Of a stretch of DNA of 64,000 bases, positions 26,863 through 35,916 are shown one piece after another. The stretch is from the NCBI GenBank assembly GCA_900635495.1, contig LR134136.1, positions 2,418,001-2,482,000 of the forward strand. Direction: 5' to 3'. The notes under the pieces are model-generated. The model had not been told where the DNA came from and did not search any database. It saw only the letters and a list, made by a program, of their open reading frames with translations. Each line of letters begins with the position of its first letter. Position 1 is the first letter of the stretch. Source of the DNA: Atlantibacter hermannii (GTDB lineage Bacteria; Pseudomonadota; Gammaproteobacteria; Enterobacterales; Enterobacteriaceae). A program made the translations under genes and the position numbers.

Positions 26863-27960
26863 ATGGCGTATCTGGCACAAATGAATTTCGTGACTGTTCT
26901 GATGTCGACGACGTTCTGGATTAATCTGGCCATCGTACTGGTGGTGACGCTGGTGGTTTACTGGATAATCAATAAATTACTGGCGTTTATTTATCGCACC
27001 ATTCAAAACTGGCGTAACGGTCATCCCGGCAATGGGCAGTTGCGGTTTATCGTGTTCGACATGCTAAAGAAGACCAGTAAGCTGCTGATTTTGATTACTG
27101 CATTTCTGTTTAGCTTACGCTTCGCGGCGCTGCCGGATCGGCTGTTTTCGGCGATTTCACAGGCGTGGTTTTTAGTTATCGCTTTGCAGGTGGCTATCTG
27201 GCTCGATCAGGGTGTGCAATCCTGGATGCGCTATCTGATGCGGGCGCCGGACGCGCACCGTAACCCGGTGACGCTGGTGATCCTCGGCATGATCCTGCGA
27301 GTACTGGTCTGGTCGATGATGCTGCTGTCGATTCTGGCGAACGCGGGCGTCGATATTACCGCGCTGGTCGCCAGTCTGGGTGTGGGCGGTATCGCCATCG
27401 CCCTGGCCGTGCAAACCGTCCTGAGCGACGTGTTCGCCTCGCTGTCGATAGGTTTTGATAAGCCGTTCGAAATCGGCGATTTCGTGGTGTTTAATGATGT
27501 GGCGGGCACGATTGAACATATCGGGCTGAAAACCACCCGTATTCGCAGCCTGAGCGGCGAACAGATCGTCTGCGCCAACGCCAATTTATTACAGCAGACC
27601 ATCCATAACTACAAACGTATGCAGACGCGCCGAATCGTCTTCACCTTTGGCGTTGCCAGCACCACGCCGCCGGAGAAACTGCGTCTGATCGGCGAGATAG
27701 TAAAAGAGATTATCAACGACGTAGGCGACACCAAATTCGACCGCGCCCACTTTCTGTCATTTGATCAGGACCGCCTGACCTATGAAGTGGTGCATATCGT
27801 GGACACCGCGGACTATAACAAGTACATGGATATCCAGCAGGAAATCAATATCCGTATCATTGAGAAGCTGAATGAAAATGACATTGAACTGGCGCTGCCA
27901 AGCCTGGTGATGCGCTCACCCGTACAGGTGAAACGGGCAGAAATGACCCGGGCCGCATAA
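26863..27960 (+). CDS. MscS-family mechanosensitive channel
   Basis: 365 residues from ATG 26863, which follows GGGAGGAAAA (an ATG 15 bases earlier lacks a site). Four or five hydrophobic helices in the first 190 residues are followed by the pore helix VASLGVGGIAIALAVQTVLSD, where Gly/Ala alternation is the MscS pore signature, and the beta domain DKPFEIGDFVVFNDVAGTIEHIGLKTTRIRS. It gates on membrane tension to release solutes on hypo-osmotic shock. It is closer in length to YnaI than to MscS, but the orthologue is uncertain. Confidence 0.88.
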   Translation: MAYLAQMNFVTVLMSTTFWINLAIVLVVTLVVYWIINKLLAFIYRTIQNWRNGHPGNGQLRFIVFDMLKKTSKLLILITAFLFSLRFAALPDRLFSAISQAWFLVIALQVAIWLDQGVQSWMRYLMRAPDAHRNPVTLVILGMILRVLVWSMMLLSILANAGVDITALVASLGVGGIAIALAVQTVLSDVFASLSIGFDKPFEIGDFVVFNDVAGTIEHIGLKTTRIRSLSGEQIVCANANLLQQTIHNYKRMQTRRIVFTFGVASTTPPEKLRLIGEIVKEIINDVGDTKFDRAHFLSFDQDRLTYEVVHIVDTADYNKYMDIQQEINIRIIEKLNENDIELALPSLVMRSPVQVKRAEMTRAA

Positions 27961-27969
27961 TCCTGCCCA

Positions 27970-28000
27970 CGCCGCCGCTCACACCGGCGGCGTTTTTTTT
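27970..28000 (+). terminator. Rho-independent terminator of the MscS-like gene
   Basis: CGCCGCCG and CGGCGGCG form a perfect 8-bp stem with a 7-base loop, followed by eight Ts. Confidence 0.9.
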
Positions 28001-28082
28001 GCCATTCTCCCCTGCCGCACGATAACTTGTCGTTTCGTCACGCGGATGCTAAGCGTTATAGAACTTTATTATAAGGATGATT

Positions 28083-29234
28083 ATGGCGACTCAACGGTTA
28101 GGACAAGCGGTGGTGATTGGCGCGGTGATGATTTTTGGTCTCACCTATGGCCTGAGCGCACCGTTAATTTCATTACGCCTTCACACCGAAGGATATGACG
28201 AGTGGTTTATCGGCCTGAATGCCGCCATGCACGCCGTCGGCGTGTTCGCCGTCGCGCCGTTCCTGCCAGCGCTGTGCCAGCGCAGCACGCCCGGTGCCCT
28301 GATCACCCGTTCCTTATTCGCCATTCTGGTGCTGCTGTGCCTGTTTCCTTTTGTTCCCCTGCTCGGCTGGTTCGCATTGCGCTTTTTACTGGGCGTGTTC
28401 AGCGAAATCATTCTGGTAGTAACGGAAACCTGGCTCAACCACACCACCGTTGAACAGGCGCGGGCGAAAACGCTCGCCTGGTACACCGCCAGCCTCTCTT
28501 TAGGTTACGCCATCGGGCCGTTGCTGTTGCTGATCGCGCCTGGCGATATTCCCTTCTATTTAGGCGGCGGCCTGGCGCTGCTCAGCGCCGTGATCCTCTG
28601 GACCAGCGCCCCGCCAAGCCCGCCACTGGCGGAAGAAAAAGTAAGCGGCATTTTACGTTACATCTGGATGGCACCGCTGGCGATGGCGGCTACTGCGCTG
28701 AATGCCGCGCTCGAAGCGGCCGGGTTAAACCTGCTGGTGGTCTATGCCATGCAAATGGGCTGGAGCGAACAGGCCGCCACAGAGCTGCTGGCCGTGCTTA
28801 TGGTGGGCGCGATTGTGCTGCAACTCCCGGTGGGCTGGCTGGCGGACAAGTACGATCGCCATAAATTGCTGCTGGCCTGTGCCGCGCTGTCGACGATTGG
28901 GGCATTGCTGTGGCCGCTGGCGCTGAATGTGCCGCTGCTGGCGTGGCTGCTGATGTTTTTCTGGGGTGGCGTGTTTGTGGCGATTTATACCCTGATTATC
29001 ACTCAGGTGGGATCGCGCTGGACCGGCAGCCACCTGGCTGGCGTGTACGCGGCGATGTCGATCATGTGGGGCGTTGGCGCGCTGATCGGCCCAAGCCTGG
29101 GCGGTATTGCCATGAGCGCTTTCACTCACGGCTTGCCCTATCTGGCGGCGCTGCTATGCGGGCTGTTTTTCCTCTGGGCGCTGTGGATTGACCGCCGGGG
29201 TAACGGTGGGGACGCGCCCCACCGTGCGGCTTAA
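28083..29234 (+). CDS. MFS transporter (YcaD-like)
   Basis: About 383 residues with 12 predicted membrane helices. The segment between helices 2 and 3 and the RFLLGVFSEIILVVTETWLN region resemble the YcaD group of major facilitator pumps, as does WLADKYDRHKLL between helices 8 and 9. ATG 28083 lies six bases after AGG; an ATG at 28077 is also in frame. The substrate is unknown. Its TAA shares the TTAA palindrome with the stop of yncE, so the two convergent genes overlap by three bases with no terminator between them. Confidence 0.82.
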   Translation: MATQRLGQAVVIGAVMIFGLTYGLSAPLISLRLHTEGYDEWFIGLNAAMHAVGVFAVAPFLPALCQRSTPGALITRSLFAILVLLCLFPFVPLLGWFALRFLLGVFSEIILVVTETWLNHTTVEQARAKTLAWYTASLSLGYAIGPLLLLIAPGDIPFYLGGGLALLSAVILWTSAPPSPPLAEEKVSGILRYIWMAPLAMAATALNAALEAAGLNLLVVYAMQMGWSEQAATELLAVLMVGAIVLQLPVGWLADKYDRHKLLLACAALSTIGALLWPLALNVPLLAWLLMFFWGGVFVAIYTLIITQVGSRWTGSHLAGVYAAMSIMWGVGALIGPSLGGIAMSAFTHGLPYLAALLCGLFFLWALWIDRRGNGGDAPHRAA

Positions 29235-30288
29235 AGTGCGATACGGATAATATCGTCCGGGCTGGTCGCTTCCTGCTTACGGCTGGAAGGCTGCTTGACG
29301 CTGACGTACAGCGTCTTGCCATCCGGGGACAGCGCCAGGCTGTTAGGGTGAACCGGCGTCTCGAAGGTTTCACCACTTTGTACGTTTTGGCGTCAATCAC
29401 GCTGACCGTTCCGGCCTGACGGTGCGTCACATAGGCTTCGTTACGCGCCGGGTTAAACAGTACCGCCAGCGACGCCGGGGCGTCGATTTTCGCCAGTACA
29501 GTGCCATCGCGGGTATCTACCGCCAGCACCTGCGGCTGGCTGGAATCGGTGATAAATGCGCGATGGTTTGCCGGATCAAGGCTGATGTTCAGGAAGAAAT
29601 GCTCTTTGCCGTCGTCGAGCAGTTTCTTGCGCAGCACCTGTTTGTTGTTGGTGGTATCGAAGGCGATCAGTTCACCATCGGCATTGGTGGTATAAACGCG
29701 TTTCGCGGCGCTATCCACCGCCAGGCCGGTGCTGTATTTGCCGGTGCCGGTCAGCGTCGTGCGCAGGGTCATGGTTTCGCCATCGATCACCCAAATCACA
29801 CTGTCTTCGCTAAGGCCGGTGACGTACACGGTATTGGTTGCCTCATCCACTGCCAACTGGCGAGTGTGCATCGGCTTAACCGTCTCGCTACGTTTGCGCT
29901 TATCCAGCACGAGACGCCCTTTCACTTCGCCGGTTTTGGCGTCAATCGCCGTTACCGCGCTGTCCACGGTATTGCCCACCCACAGCGTATCGGTTTTGGT
30001 ATTGATGGCTGCGCCAAACGGTTTGAGATCGTTATGAATGCGCTGTTTCACGTCCAGCGTAGCGGGATCGAGCTTATACACCACGCCGCCCTTATCCATA
30101 GAGCGACTCTGCGAGGTAGCCACATACAGCGCCTGTTCCGCCGGGCTGTAGACCATTTCGTACGCCCCTTTGTCGACGGGCTTACGCAGCAGTTCATCGG
30201 CGGCGTGGCTGGTGAAGGTCGCGAACGACGTGCCAAACAACAGTGCGGCAGTTAACGCACGGCGGGCGAACAGATGACGAAATTCCAT
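29231..30288 (-). pseudogene. yncE: Periplasmic beta-propeller protein YncE, frame-disrupted
   Basis: Signal peptide at residues 1-31, then a seven-bladed propeller with recurring blade motifs (YVATSQSRSMDKGGVVYKL, WVGNTVDSAVTAIDAKTGEV, YTTNADGELIAFD, YVTHRQAGTVSVIDAKT), very close to E. coli YncE, an iron-regulated secreted protein. One A is missing at TTT 29368-29370; restoring it gives TFETPVHPNSLALSPDGKTL and a TAA at 29231-29233, for 352 residues. It is divergent from yncD with a Fur box in between, and in E. coli both respond to iron. Confidence 0.88.
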
Positions 30289-30371
30289 AACAACTCCCTT
30301 TTTAGGTAAAAATAGCGGCGTCACATTGCATTCCCTGAACGGCCATGATGTCTCACGGCTCTTATTTTGAT

Positions 30372-30390
30372 GAGAATAATAATCATTATT
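30372..30390. promoter_or_regulatory. Fur box between yncE and yncD
   Basis: GAGAATAATAATCATTATT matches the 19-bp Fur consensus at 16 positions. It lies 84 bases from yncE and 144 from yncD, so ferric uptake regulator could repress both. Confidence 0.75.
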
Positions 30391-30533
30391 TTTACAAAAA
30401 GGGAACAATTTTGCGTAACTGCCTACGAATTGCCCACTACACTTCAATTGTTAACGATATGTGCCGTTAAAATTTCAACGCATTTACAAATAACCTAACA
30501 TTCTGTGGCATTTATTCTAATTTGGTCTTTTGC

Positions 30534-32651
30534 ATGATTATTTTTCGCGCGTTATTCCCCTTACCGGTAATGTTGTTGCCGGCGATTTTTGCCCCTCTGT
30601 CGGCCAGTGCCGCAGATAACGAACAAACCATGGTGGTAACCGCCTCCCCCGGTCCGGTGTCCGAACTGGAAACGCCAGCGGCAGTCAGCGTGGTGACCGG
30701 TGACGATCTGCGTTATGCCGCGCCGCAGATTAATCTGTCGGAAAATCTTGGCAGCGTGCCGGGATTACAGATCCTGAACCGGCAGAACTATGCGCAGGAT
30801 TTGCAGCTGTCGATTCGCGGCTTCGGGTCGCGCTCCACTTACGGCGTGCGTGGTATTCGCCTGTATGTGGACGGCATTCCGGCCACCATGCCGGACGGCC
30901 AGGGGCAAACCTCGAACATCGATCTCAACAGCGTGGCGAGTGTGGAAGTGCTGCGCGGGCCGTTTTCCGCCCTGTATGGCAACGCCTCGGGCGGCGTGAT
31001 CGATGTGAAAACCGAAACCGGCGAAGCGCCGCCGACGATTGAAACCAGCAGCTATTACGGCAGCTTCGGCACCTGGCGCTACGGTCTGAAAGCCAGCGGT
31101 GCGACAGGCGACGGCACCCAGCCTGGCGATGTGAATTACACCGTCTCTTCCACCCGATTCACCACCCACGGCTTTCGCGATCACAGCGACGCACGGAAAA
31201 ATCTCGCCAACGCCAAACTGGGCGTGCGGATAGACGACGTCAGCACCCTGACGCTGCTGTTGAATAGCGTGGATATTCGCGCCAACGATCCCGGCGGCCT
31301 GTCATACAGCGAATGGCGTGACAATCCGCGTCAGTCGCCACGTGGCGAGCAGTACGATACGCGCAAAACCATCCGTCAAACCCAGGCGGGCCTGAATTAT
31401 CAACGAGCGTTGAGCACCAGCGACGATCTGAGCATCACGGCTTATGCGGGCCAGCGTGAAACCGTGCAGTATCAGTCCATCCCCGCCGGGCCGCAGCGTA
31501 ATCCGACGCACCCGGGCGGCGTTATCGATCTCAGTCGCCATTATCAGGGGGTCGACAGCCGCCTGACGCACCGCGACACCCTGTGGACGCTACCGGTGGA
31601 CGTCACGGTCGGGCTTAACTACGAAAACATGAGCGAGAACCGCAAAGGCTTCGAGAACTTCACGCTGGACAACGGCGTGCCACTGTATGGCGTCAAAGGC
31701 GATAAGCGCCGCGACGAGCGCAACCTGATGTGGAATCTCGATCCCTATTTGCAGTCAAGCTGGCAACTCAGCGACGCGCTGTCCCTTGATGCCGGGGTGC
31801 GTTACAGCTCAATCTGGTTTGACGCCAACGACCATTACATCACCGCCGCCAATGGCGACGACAGCGGCGAGGCCAGCTATCACAAATGGCTGCCTGCGGG
31901 CGCGTTGAAATACAAAGTCACCGACGCATGGAATGTGTATCTCTCTGCGGGACGCGGTTTCGAAACGCCCACCATTAACGAGCTGTCGTACCGCTCCGGC
32001 GGGCAAAACGGCCTGAATCTGGCGCTAAAACCCTCCACCAGCGACACCGTCGAACTGGGCAGTAAAACCCGTATCGGCAACGGCCTGTTCAGCGCGGCAC
32101 TGTTCCAGACCGACACCGATAACGAAATCGTGGTGGACGCCAGTAGCGGCGGGCGCACTACGTACAAAAACGCCGGCAAAACCCGCCGTCAGGGTCTGGA
32201 GCTTTCGCTCGATCAGCAATTCGCCTGGGACTGGAAGCTGAAGATGGCCTGGACCTTGCTGGATGCCACTTACCGCAGCAACGCCTGTGGCGCGACGGAC
32301 TGCAACGGCAACCGCATGCCCGGCATCGCGCGCAATATGGGCTACGCCTCGTTCGGCTATCAGCCGGAACAGGGCTGGTATGCGGGCGCGGATGTGCACT
32401 ATATGGGCGATATCATGGCGGACGACGAGAACAGCGCCAAAGCGCCCTCTTATACCGTGGCGGGCCTGAATACCGGCTATAAGTTCCTGTATGAACGCTG
32501 GGCGCTGGATCTGTTTGGCCGGGTAGATAATCTGTTTGATAAAGGGTACGTCGGCTCAGTGATCGTCAACGAAAGCAATGGACGGTATTACGAACCGGCG
32601 CCAGGCCGTAATTATGGCGTAGGTATGTCGGTCAGCTACCGCTTCGAATAA
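30534..32651 (+). CDS. yncD: TonB-dependent outer membrane receptor YncD/PqqU
   Basis: 705 residues from ATG 30534. Signal peptide to about residue 27 (SASA), TonB box TMVVTASP, plug domain with SIRGFGSRSTYGVRGIRLYVDGIPATMPDGQGQ, then a beta-barrel ending in the aromatic residue F before the last E (SVSYRFE). E. coli YncD has been shown to import pyrroloquinoline quinone and renamed PqqU. It is divergent from yncE and lies downstream of a Fur box. No frame lesions over 2.1 kb. Confidence 0.93.
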   Translation: MIIFRALFPLPVMLLPAIFAPLSASAADNEQTMVVTASPGPVSELETPAAVSVVTGDDLRYAAPQINLSENLGSVPGLQILNRQNYAQDLQLSIRGFGSRSTYGVRGIRLYVDGIPATMPDGQGQTSNIDLNSVASVEVLRGPFSALYGNASGGVIDVKTETGEAPPTIETSSYYGSFGTWRYGLKASGATGDGTQPGDVNYTVSSTRFTTHGFRDHSDARKNLANAKLGVRIDDVSTLTLLLNSVDIRANDPGGLSYSEWRDNPRQSPRGEQYDTRKTIRQTQAGLNYQRALSTSDDLSITAYAGQRETVQYQSIPAGPQRNPTHPGGVIDLSRHYQGVDSRLTHRDTLWTLPVDVTVGLNYENMSENRKGFENFTLDNGVPLYGVKGDKRRDERNLMWNLDPYLQSSWQLSDALSLDAGVRYSSIWFDANDHYITAANGDDSGEASYHKWLPAGALKYKVTDAWNVYLSAGRGFETPTINELSYRSGGQNGLNLALKPSTSDTVELGSKTRIGNGLFSAALFQTDTDNEIVVDASSGGRTTYKNAGKTRRQGLELSLDQQFAWDWKLKMAWTLLDATYRSNACGATDCNGNRMPGIARNMGYASFGYQPEQGWYAGADVHYMGDIMADDENSAKAPSYTVAGLNTGYKFLYERWALDLFGRVDNLFDKGYVGSVIVNESNGRYYEPAPGRNYGVGMSVSYRFE

Positions 32652-32686
32652 CCCTGTATAAGCGGCCCAAACCGGAACGCCTGTTG

Positions 32687-32965
32687 TTAAGGCAACGGTA
32701 AGGGCCCTTTTCGGATGCCGCTCATTCCGGCGGGCGTTTCTATATTCTTCAGCACTTCCATATTCTGCGGCACTTCTATATTCACTGGCACGACGTAATT
32801 TGGCCTGCGAAACCAGGCAGGATCGCTGTTGCTGAAATCCATGCCATAGCCCTGGCAGGTGGGAATAAAGAGTCCGGATGTCAGTTTGCTTTCCGGCGTG
32901 TGGGCGGGAATAAAGGCGGCGCGGAATGCGCGGCCGATAAGGCTAACAATGCGGATAATGAACAT
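32687..32965 (-). CDS. Unidentified 92-residue protein
   Basis: Starts at ATG 32965 behind GGAGG at ten bases. The N terminus MFIIRIVSLIGRAFRAAFIP could be a short amphipathic or membrane-associated helix. The C-terminal half has a loose repeat, VPVNIEVPQNMEVLKNIETPAG. I do not recognise a family. It stands between yncD (convergent) and the mcbR-like gene (same strand). The good ribosome site makes it a likely real gene. Confidence 0.5.
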   Translation of the reverse strand: MFIIRIVSLIGRAFRAAFIPAHTPESKLTSGLFIPTCQGYGMDFSNSDPAWFRRPNYVVPVNIEVPQNMEVLKNIETPAGMSGIRKGPLPLP

Positions 32966-33070
32966 TTGCCTGTGACCTCCAGTGAAAACGGCGCTTTACG
33001 AAAACGCAGTTAAGCGCCATTCGCGCTGGAGAGGAAATATGCATTATTGCTGTCGTTAGTTGAAATATCG

Positions 33071-33739
33071 CTAACTCAACGATTTGTAGTAATAACGACT
33101 CACAAGATAGTTGGAATCGTCGATGACCTGATGAACAGCTTTAACGCAGCGTTCAGGATCCCGGGATTCGAGCGCATCAATCAGTTCATAATAGTTGTAC
33201 TGACACTGCTCCATTTTGGGCAGTTGCGGATGCAAAAAATTAAAGCACGGGCCGATCTGCACCCAGAGTTGCTCAATCAGATTGTGCAGGGTCGGCATTT
33301 GCGCGAGCTTGTAGAGCTCAAAGCGAAACACGCGGTTTGCCACCATCGATTGTTCAACTTCACCACTTTGCTTGGCCTGATCAAACTTATTCCAGAGATT
33401 GCGCAACATGATGACGTCATCTGCAGTCATTTTCTCCAGCGCCTTCTCGACGGCTAGCCCTTCAAGATTCTTACGAACCAGATTTATCTCCATAAAGCAT
33501 TCTTCGCTGATCTCAGGCACTAAAAATGCCTGAGCGGGCGTGGCGACCAACGCCCCTGCTGAAACAAGCCTTAACAGCGCTTCACGCACCGGCGTAATAC
33601 TGGTGCCCAACTGCTCTGCAAGGTCTTTTGTTACGAGTCGCGAACCAAGCTTCAAACTACCAATGATCAACGCATTCTTTAATCTCACTTCCACTTGCGT
33701 GGTTAAACTCATCCGTTGCGCCCTTTCCAGATCAAGCAT
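33071..33739 (-). CDS. mcbR: GntR-family (FCD) regulator, McbR/YncC-like
   Basis: 222 residues: N-terminal winged helix with LAEQLGTSITPVREALLRLVS and a helical FCD ligand domain (LEGLAVEKALEKM; LYKLAQMPTLHNLIEQLWVQIGP). The similarity to E. coli McbR, and its position next to yncD as in E. coli, support the name. McbR represses yciR-linked colanic acid genes and ybiM there. The two proteins are not highly alike, so the same targets should not be assumed. Confidence 0.75.
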   Translation of the reverse strand: MLDLERAQRMSLTTQVEVRLKNALIIGSLKLGSRLVTKDLAEQLGTSITPVREALLRLVSAGALVATPAQAFLVPEISEECFMEINLVRKNLEGLAVEKALEKMTADDVIMLRNLWNKFDQAKQSGEVEQSMVANRVFRFELYKLAQMPTLHNLIEQLWVQIGPCFNFLHPQLPKMEQCQYNYYELIDALESRDPERCVKAVHQVIDDSNYLVSRYYYKSLS

Positions 33740-33886
33740 GGTATATCCTGCCTCACTCTATGATGTCGATATGCTGTTACTGCCCTTCAGGCACCGTTTT
33801 TCCGGGCTAAAAATAAGAATAGCCTTATAGTCGGCAGGTGCACTTAAAGAAAATAGCGATATTTATGCAAGATGCCAGAAAAATCG

Positions 33887-34471
33887 TTAAGGAATGCTAA
33901 TCGAATTTTTATTGAGAAGCACGACTAAGTAGATGCACGGGTGCGCACTTTCATTAATAAAGTGACAATCATTAGGCGGCCCCAGCTCAAGACAGTCCCC
34001 GGGATGCATTTCGTGGCGCACATCGCCCTCTAAAAAAATAAGTTCGCCCTGCTGGAGCCAGATTAACTGATGGGTAAACGCATATGCCGAAGCGGGCATC
34101 GGGATATTACTGCCGGGCGGTAATTCCACCTGCACCAAATCAAGCGGCACATCGCTGCGCGGCGAAATATGGCGGCGCAGATAGTGGCTTTGCGGGTCGC
34201 GCCAGAGCGGCTGATCGGCATACCGCAACAGCCGTCCTGACGGCGCTTCAGCACGGGCGATCAGCGTTGACATACTGATACCGAATGCACCAGCAAGCCG
34301 CGCCAGCGATGTGGCCGTCGGGCTGCTGTCACCGCGTTCAATTTTATGGATCATCGCGCGGGACACCCCGGCGCGTTGGGCCAGATCATTGAGCGACCAG
34401 CCGCGGGATTCACGCTCAAGGCGGATTCTGCCACTGATACGTTGATTTAAGGTGTCGATTATATTATTCAT
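33887..34471 (-). CDS. XRE-family regulator with C-terminal cupin domain
   Basis: 194 residues. The helix-turn-helix lies at residues 18-60 (LNDLAQRAGVSRAMIHKIERGDSSPT) and the cupin_2 domain follows (LQQGELIFLEGDVRHEMHPGDCLELGPP), which probably senses a small metabolite. It is divergent from mnaT with only 39 bases between starts, so the mnaT-ydcZ operon is the likely target. This one-component architecture is also seen in PuuR and YdcN. Confidence 0.85.
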   Translation of the reverse strand: MNNIIDTLNQRISGRIRLERESRGWSLNDLAQRAGVSRAMIHKIERGDSSPTATSLARLAGAFGISMSTLIARAEAPSGRLLRYADQPLWRDPQSHYLRRHISPRSDVPLDLVQVELPPGSNIPMPASAYAFTHQLIWLQQGELIFLEGDVRHEMHPGDCLELGPPNDCHFINESAHPCIYLVVLLNKNSISIP

Positions 34472-34510
34472 AGCGTAACAATATAGTGAACACCCCTCCG
34501 AGGTTCAACC

Positions 34511-35029
34511 ATGCAAATTCGTCACGCCCGCGCTGAAGACTGTGAAGCTATCGCCGGGATTTACAACTACGCCGTTTTACATACTGCGGCCATCTGGAAC
34601 GATCGCACCGTCGATACCGAAAATCGCCTTGCGTGGTTTTATCAGCGCGGTAATGCGGGTTATCCGGTGCTGGTGGCCGAAGAAAATAATACCGTTATCG
34701 GCTACGCCTCTTTTGGCGACTGGCGCGCATTCGAAGGTTTCCGCCATACCGTTGAACACTCCGTCTATGTTCACCCCGATCACCACGGTAAAGGCATCGG
34801 GAAAAAACTGATGCTGGCGCTGATTGACGAGGCGCGCGCCTGTCACAAACATGTAATGGTGGCGGGAATCGAATCGCAAAACGCGGCGTCCATCGCGCTG
34901 CATCATAAGCTTGGCTTCACTATCAGCGCCAATATGGCGCAGGTAGGCACAAAATTTGGCCGCTGGCTGGATTTAACCTTTATGCAGTTACAGCTCGACG
35001 ATCGCAGCGAACCGGACCTGCCAGCATGA
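34511..35029 (+). CDS. mnaT: L-amino acid N-acyltransferase MnaT
   Basis: A 172-residue GNAT enzyme close to E. coli MnaT (YncA), which acetylates methionine sulfone and sulfoximine-like compounds such as phosphinothricin analogues. Motif A is VHPDHHGKGIGKKLM; the C-terminal MAQVGTKFGRWLDLTFMQLQL is characteristic. Its TGA overlaps the ydcZ start (ATGA), so the two are coupled. Confidence 0.93.
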   Translation: MQIRHARAEDCEAIAGIYNYAVLHTAAIWNDRTVDTENRLAWFYQRGNAGYPVLVAEENNTVIGYASFGDWRAFEGFRHTVEHSVYVHPDHHGKGIGKKLMLALIDEARACHKHVMVAGIESQNAASIALHHKLGFTISANMAQVGTKFGRWLDLTFMQLQLDDRSEPDLPA

Positions 35030-35475
35030 ACAACACATGGACCCTGCTGTTTTTAACCACCGCAGGGATGGGGCTGGTGGTGCAAAACATGATTATGGTG
35101 CGGATCACCCAGTCCGCATCCACCATCCTGATCGCGATGCTGCTGAATTCTCTGGTAGGGATTGTGCTGTTCACCGGTATTCTGCTGACCAAAAATGGCC
35201 TTGCCGGCGTGCAGGAACTGTTCGCCACCGTACGCTGGTGGACGCTTATCCCCGGCTTGCTGGGTTCATTTTTCGTGTTCGCCAGCATCAACGGCTATCA
35301 ACATGTCGGCGCGGCGACCACCATCGCGGTGCTGGTCGCCAGCCAGTTGATCGGCGGTCTGGTGATGGATATCGCCCGTAGCCACGGTGTGTCGGTACGG
35401 GCGCTGATCGGGCCGGGGATTGGCGCGATTTTACTGGTTGTGGGTGCCTGGCTGGTCGCGCGCAGGCAGTTTTAA
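35026..35475 (+). CDS. ydcZ: DMT-family inner membrane protein YdcZ (DUF606)
   Basis: 149 residues, about five membrane helices, nearly all hydrophobic. SASTILIAMLLNSLVGIVLF, WWTLIPGLLGSFFVFASI and VAGAW-type C terminus match E. coli YdcZ. Function unknown; the overlap with mnaT suggests export of, or tolerance to, the same compounds. It converges on ydcY. Confidence 0.92.
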   Translation: MNNTWTLLFLTTAGMGLVVQNMIMVRITQSASTILIAMLLNSLVGIVLFTGILLTKNGLAGVQELFATVRWWTLIPGLLGSFFVFASINGYQHVGAATTIAVLVASQLIGGLVMDIARSHGVSVRALIGPGIGAILLVVGAWLVARRQF

Positions 35476-35478
35476 CGA

Positions 35479-35724
35479 TTACAGGATCGTGCCGCCGCGG
35501 GTGAGCTGCTCTATCCGCGCCTTCTTCGCTTTTTCGCGCGCCTGGGCATGATGGTGTCCATGATGCGCGATGGCGGTACGCAACCGCTGCTGTTGCTGAT
35601 AACGTTCCTCCCGGCTTAACTGCGCGTCATCGCTCAGTTCAATCAGTAATTCATTCATCGGCGCAATCACGTCCTGCGCAATGGTCGCGTCAACGCGCTT
35701 AATCACTTCATCCAGATGAGACAT
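35479..35724 (-). CDS. ydcY: DUF2526 protein YdcY
   Basis: An 81-residue hydrophilic, mostly helical protein. It opens MSHLDEVIKRVDATI, has LSREERYQQQQRLRTAIAHHG in the middle and ends LTRGGTIL, as in E. coli YdcY. A histidine-rich patch (HHGHHHAQ) is slightly expanded here. Function unknown. AGGAG-type site before the ATG. Confidence 0.93.
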   Translation of the reverse strand: MSHLDEVIKRVDATIAQDVIAPMNELLIELSDDAQLSREERYQQQQRLRTAIAHHGHHHAQAREKAKKARIEQLTRGGTIL

Positions 35725-35754
35725 TGCCCCTCCTTTATGTGGTTTTGTTAAAGC

Positions 35755-35916
35755 TTAGCGCGCCCGCACAGCACAAACCAGACCCTTTACCTCCGGCGGG
35801 TCAATGCCCCGATAATTAATACGTTTTACCGCTTCTTCCACCGTTTGCTTGCAGGCGGGCGCGGTAAAGTAAATGCGTAAAAGAAGATGGGCAGGAATAA
35901 CACGTGGCAAAAACAC
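35755..35916 (-). CDS. Possible 53-residue protein divergent from srfA
   Basis: A minus-strand frame ending with YFTAPACKQTVEEAVKRINY and KGLVCAVRAR looks coding, but the only starts are GTG/TTG codons around 35916 that overlap the srfA start, and no clear ribosome site is seen. No family recognised. Could be a real small gene, a remnant, or chance. Confidence 0.2.
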   Translation of the reverse strand: MFLPRVIPAHLLLRIYFTAPACKQTVEEAVKRINYRGIDPPEVKGLVCAVRAR

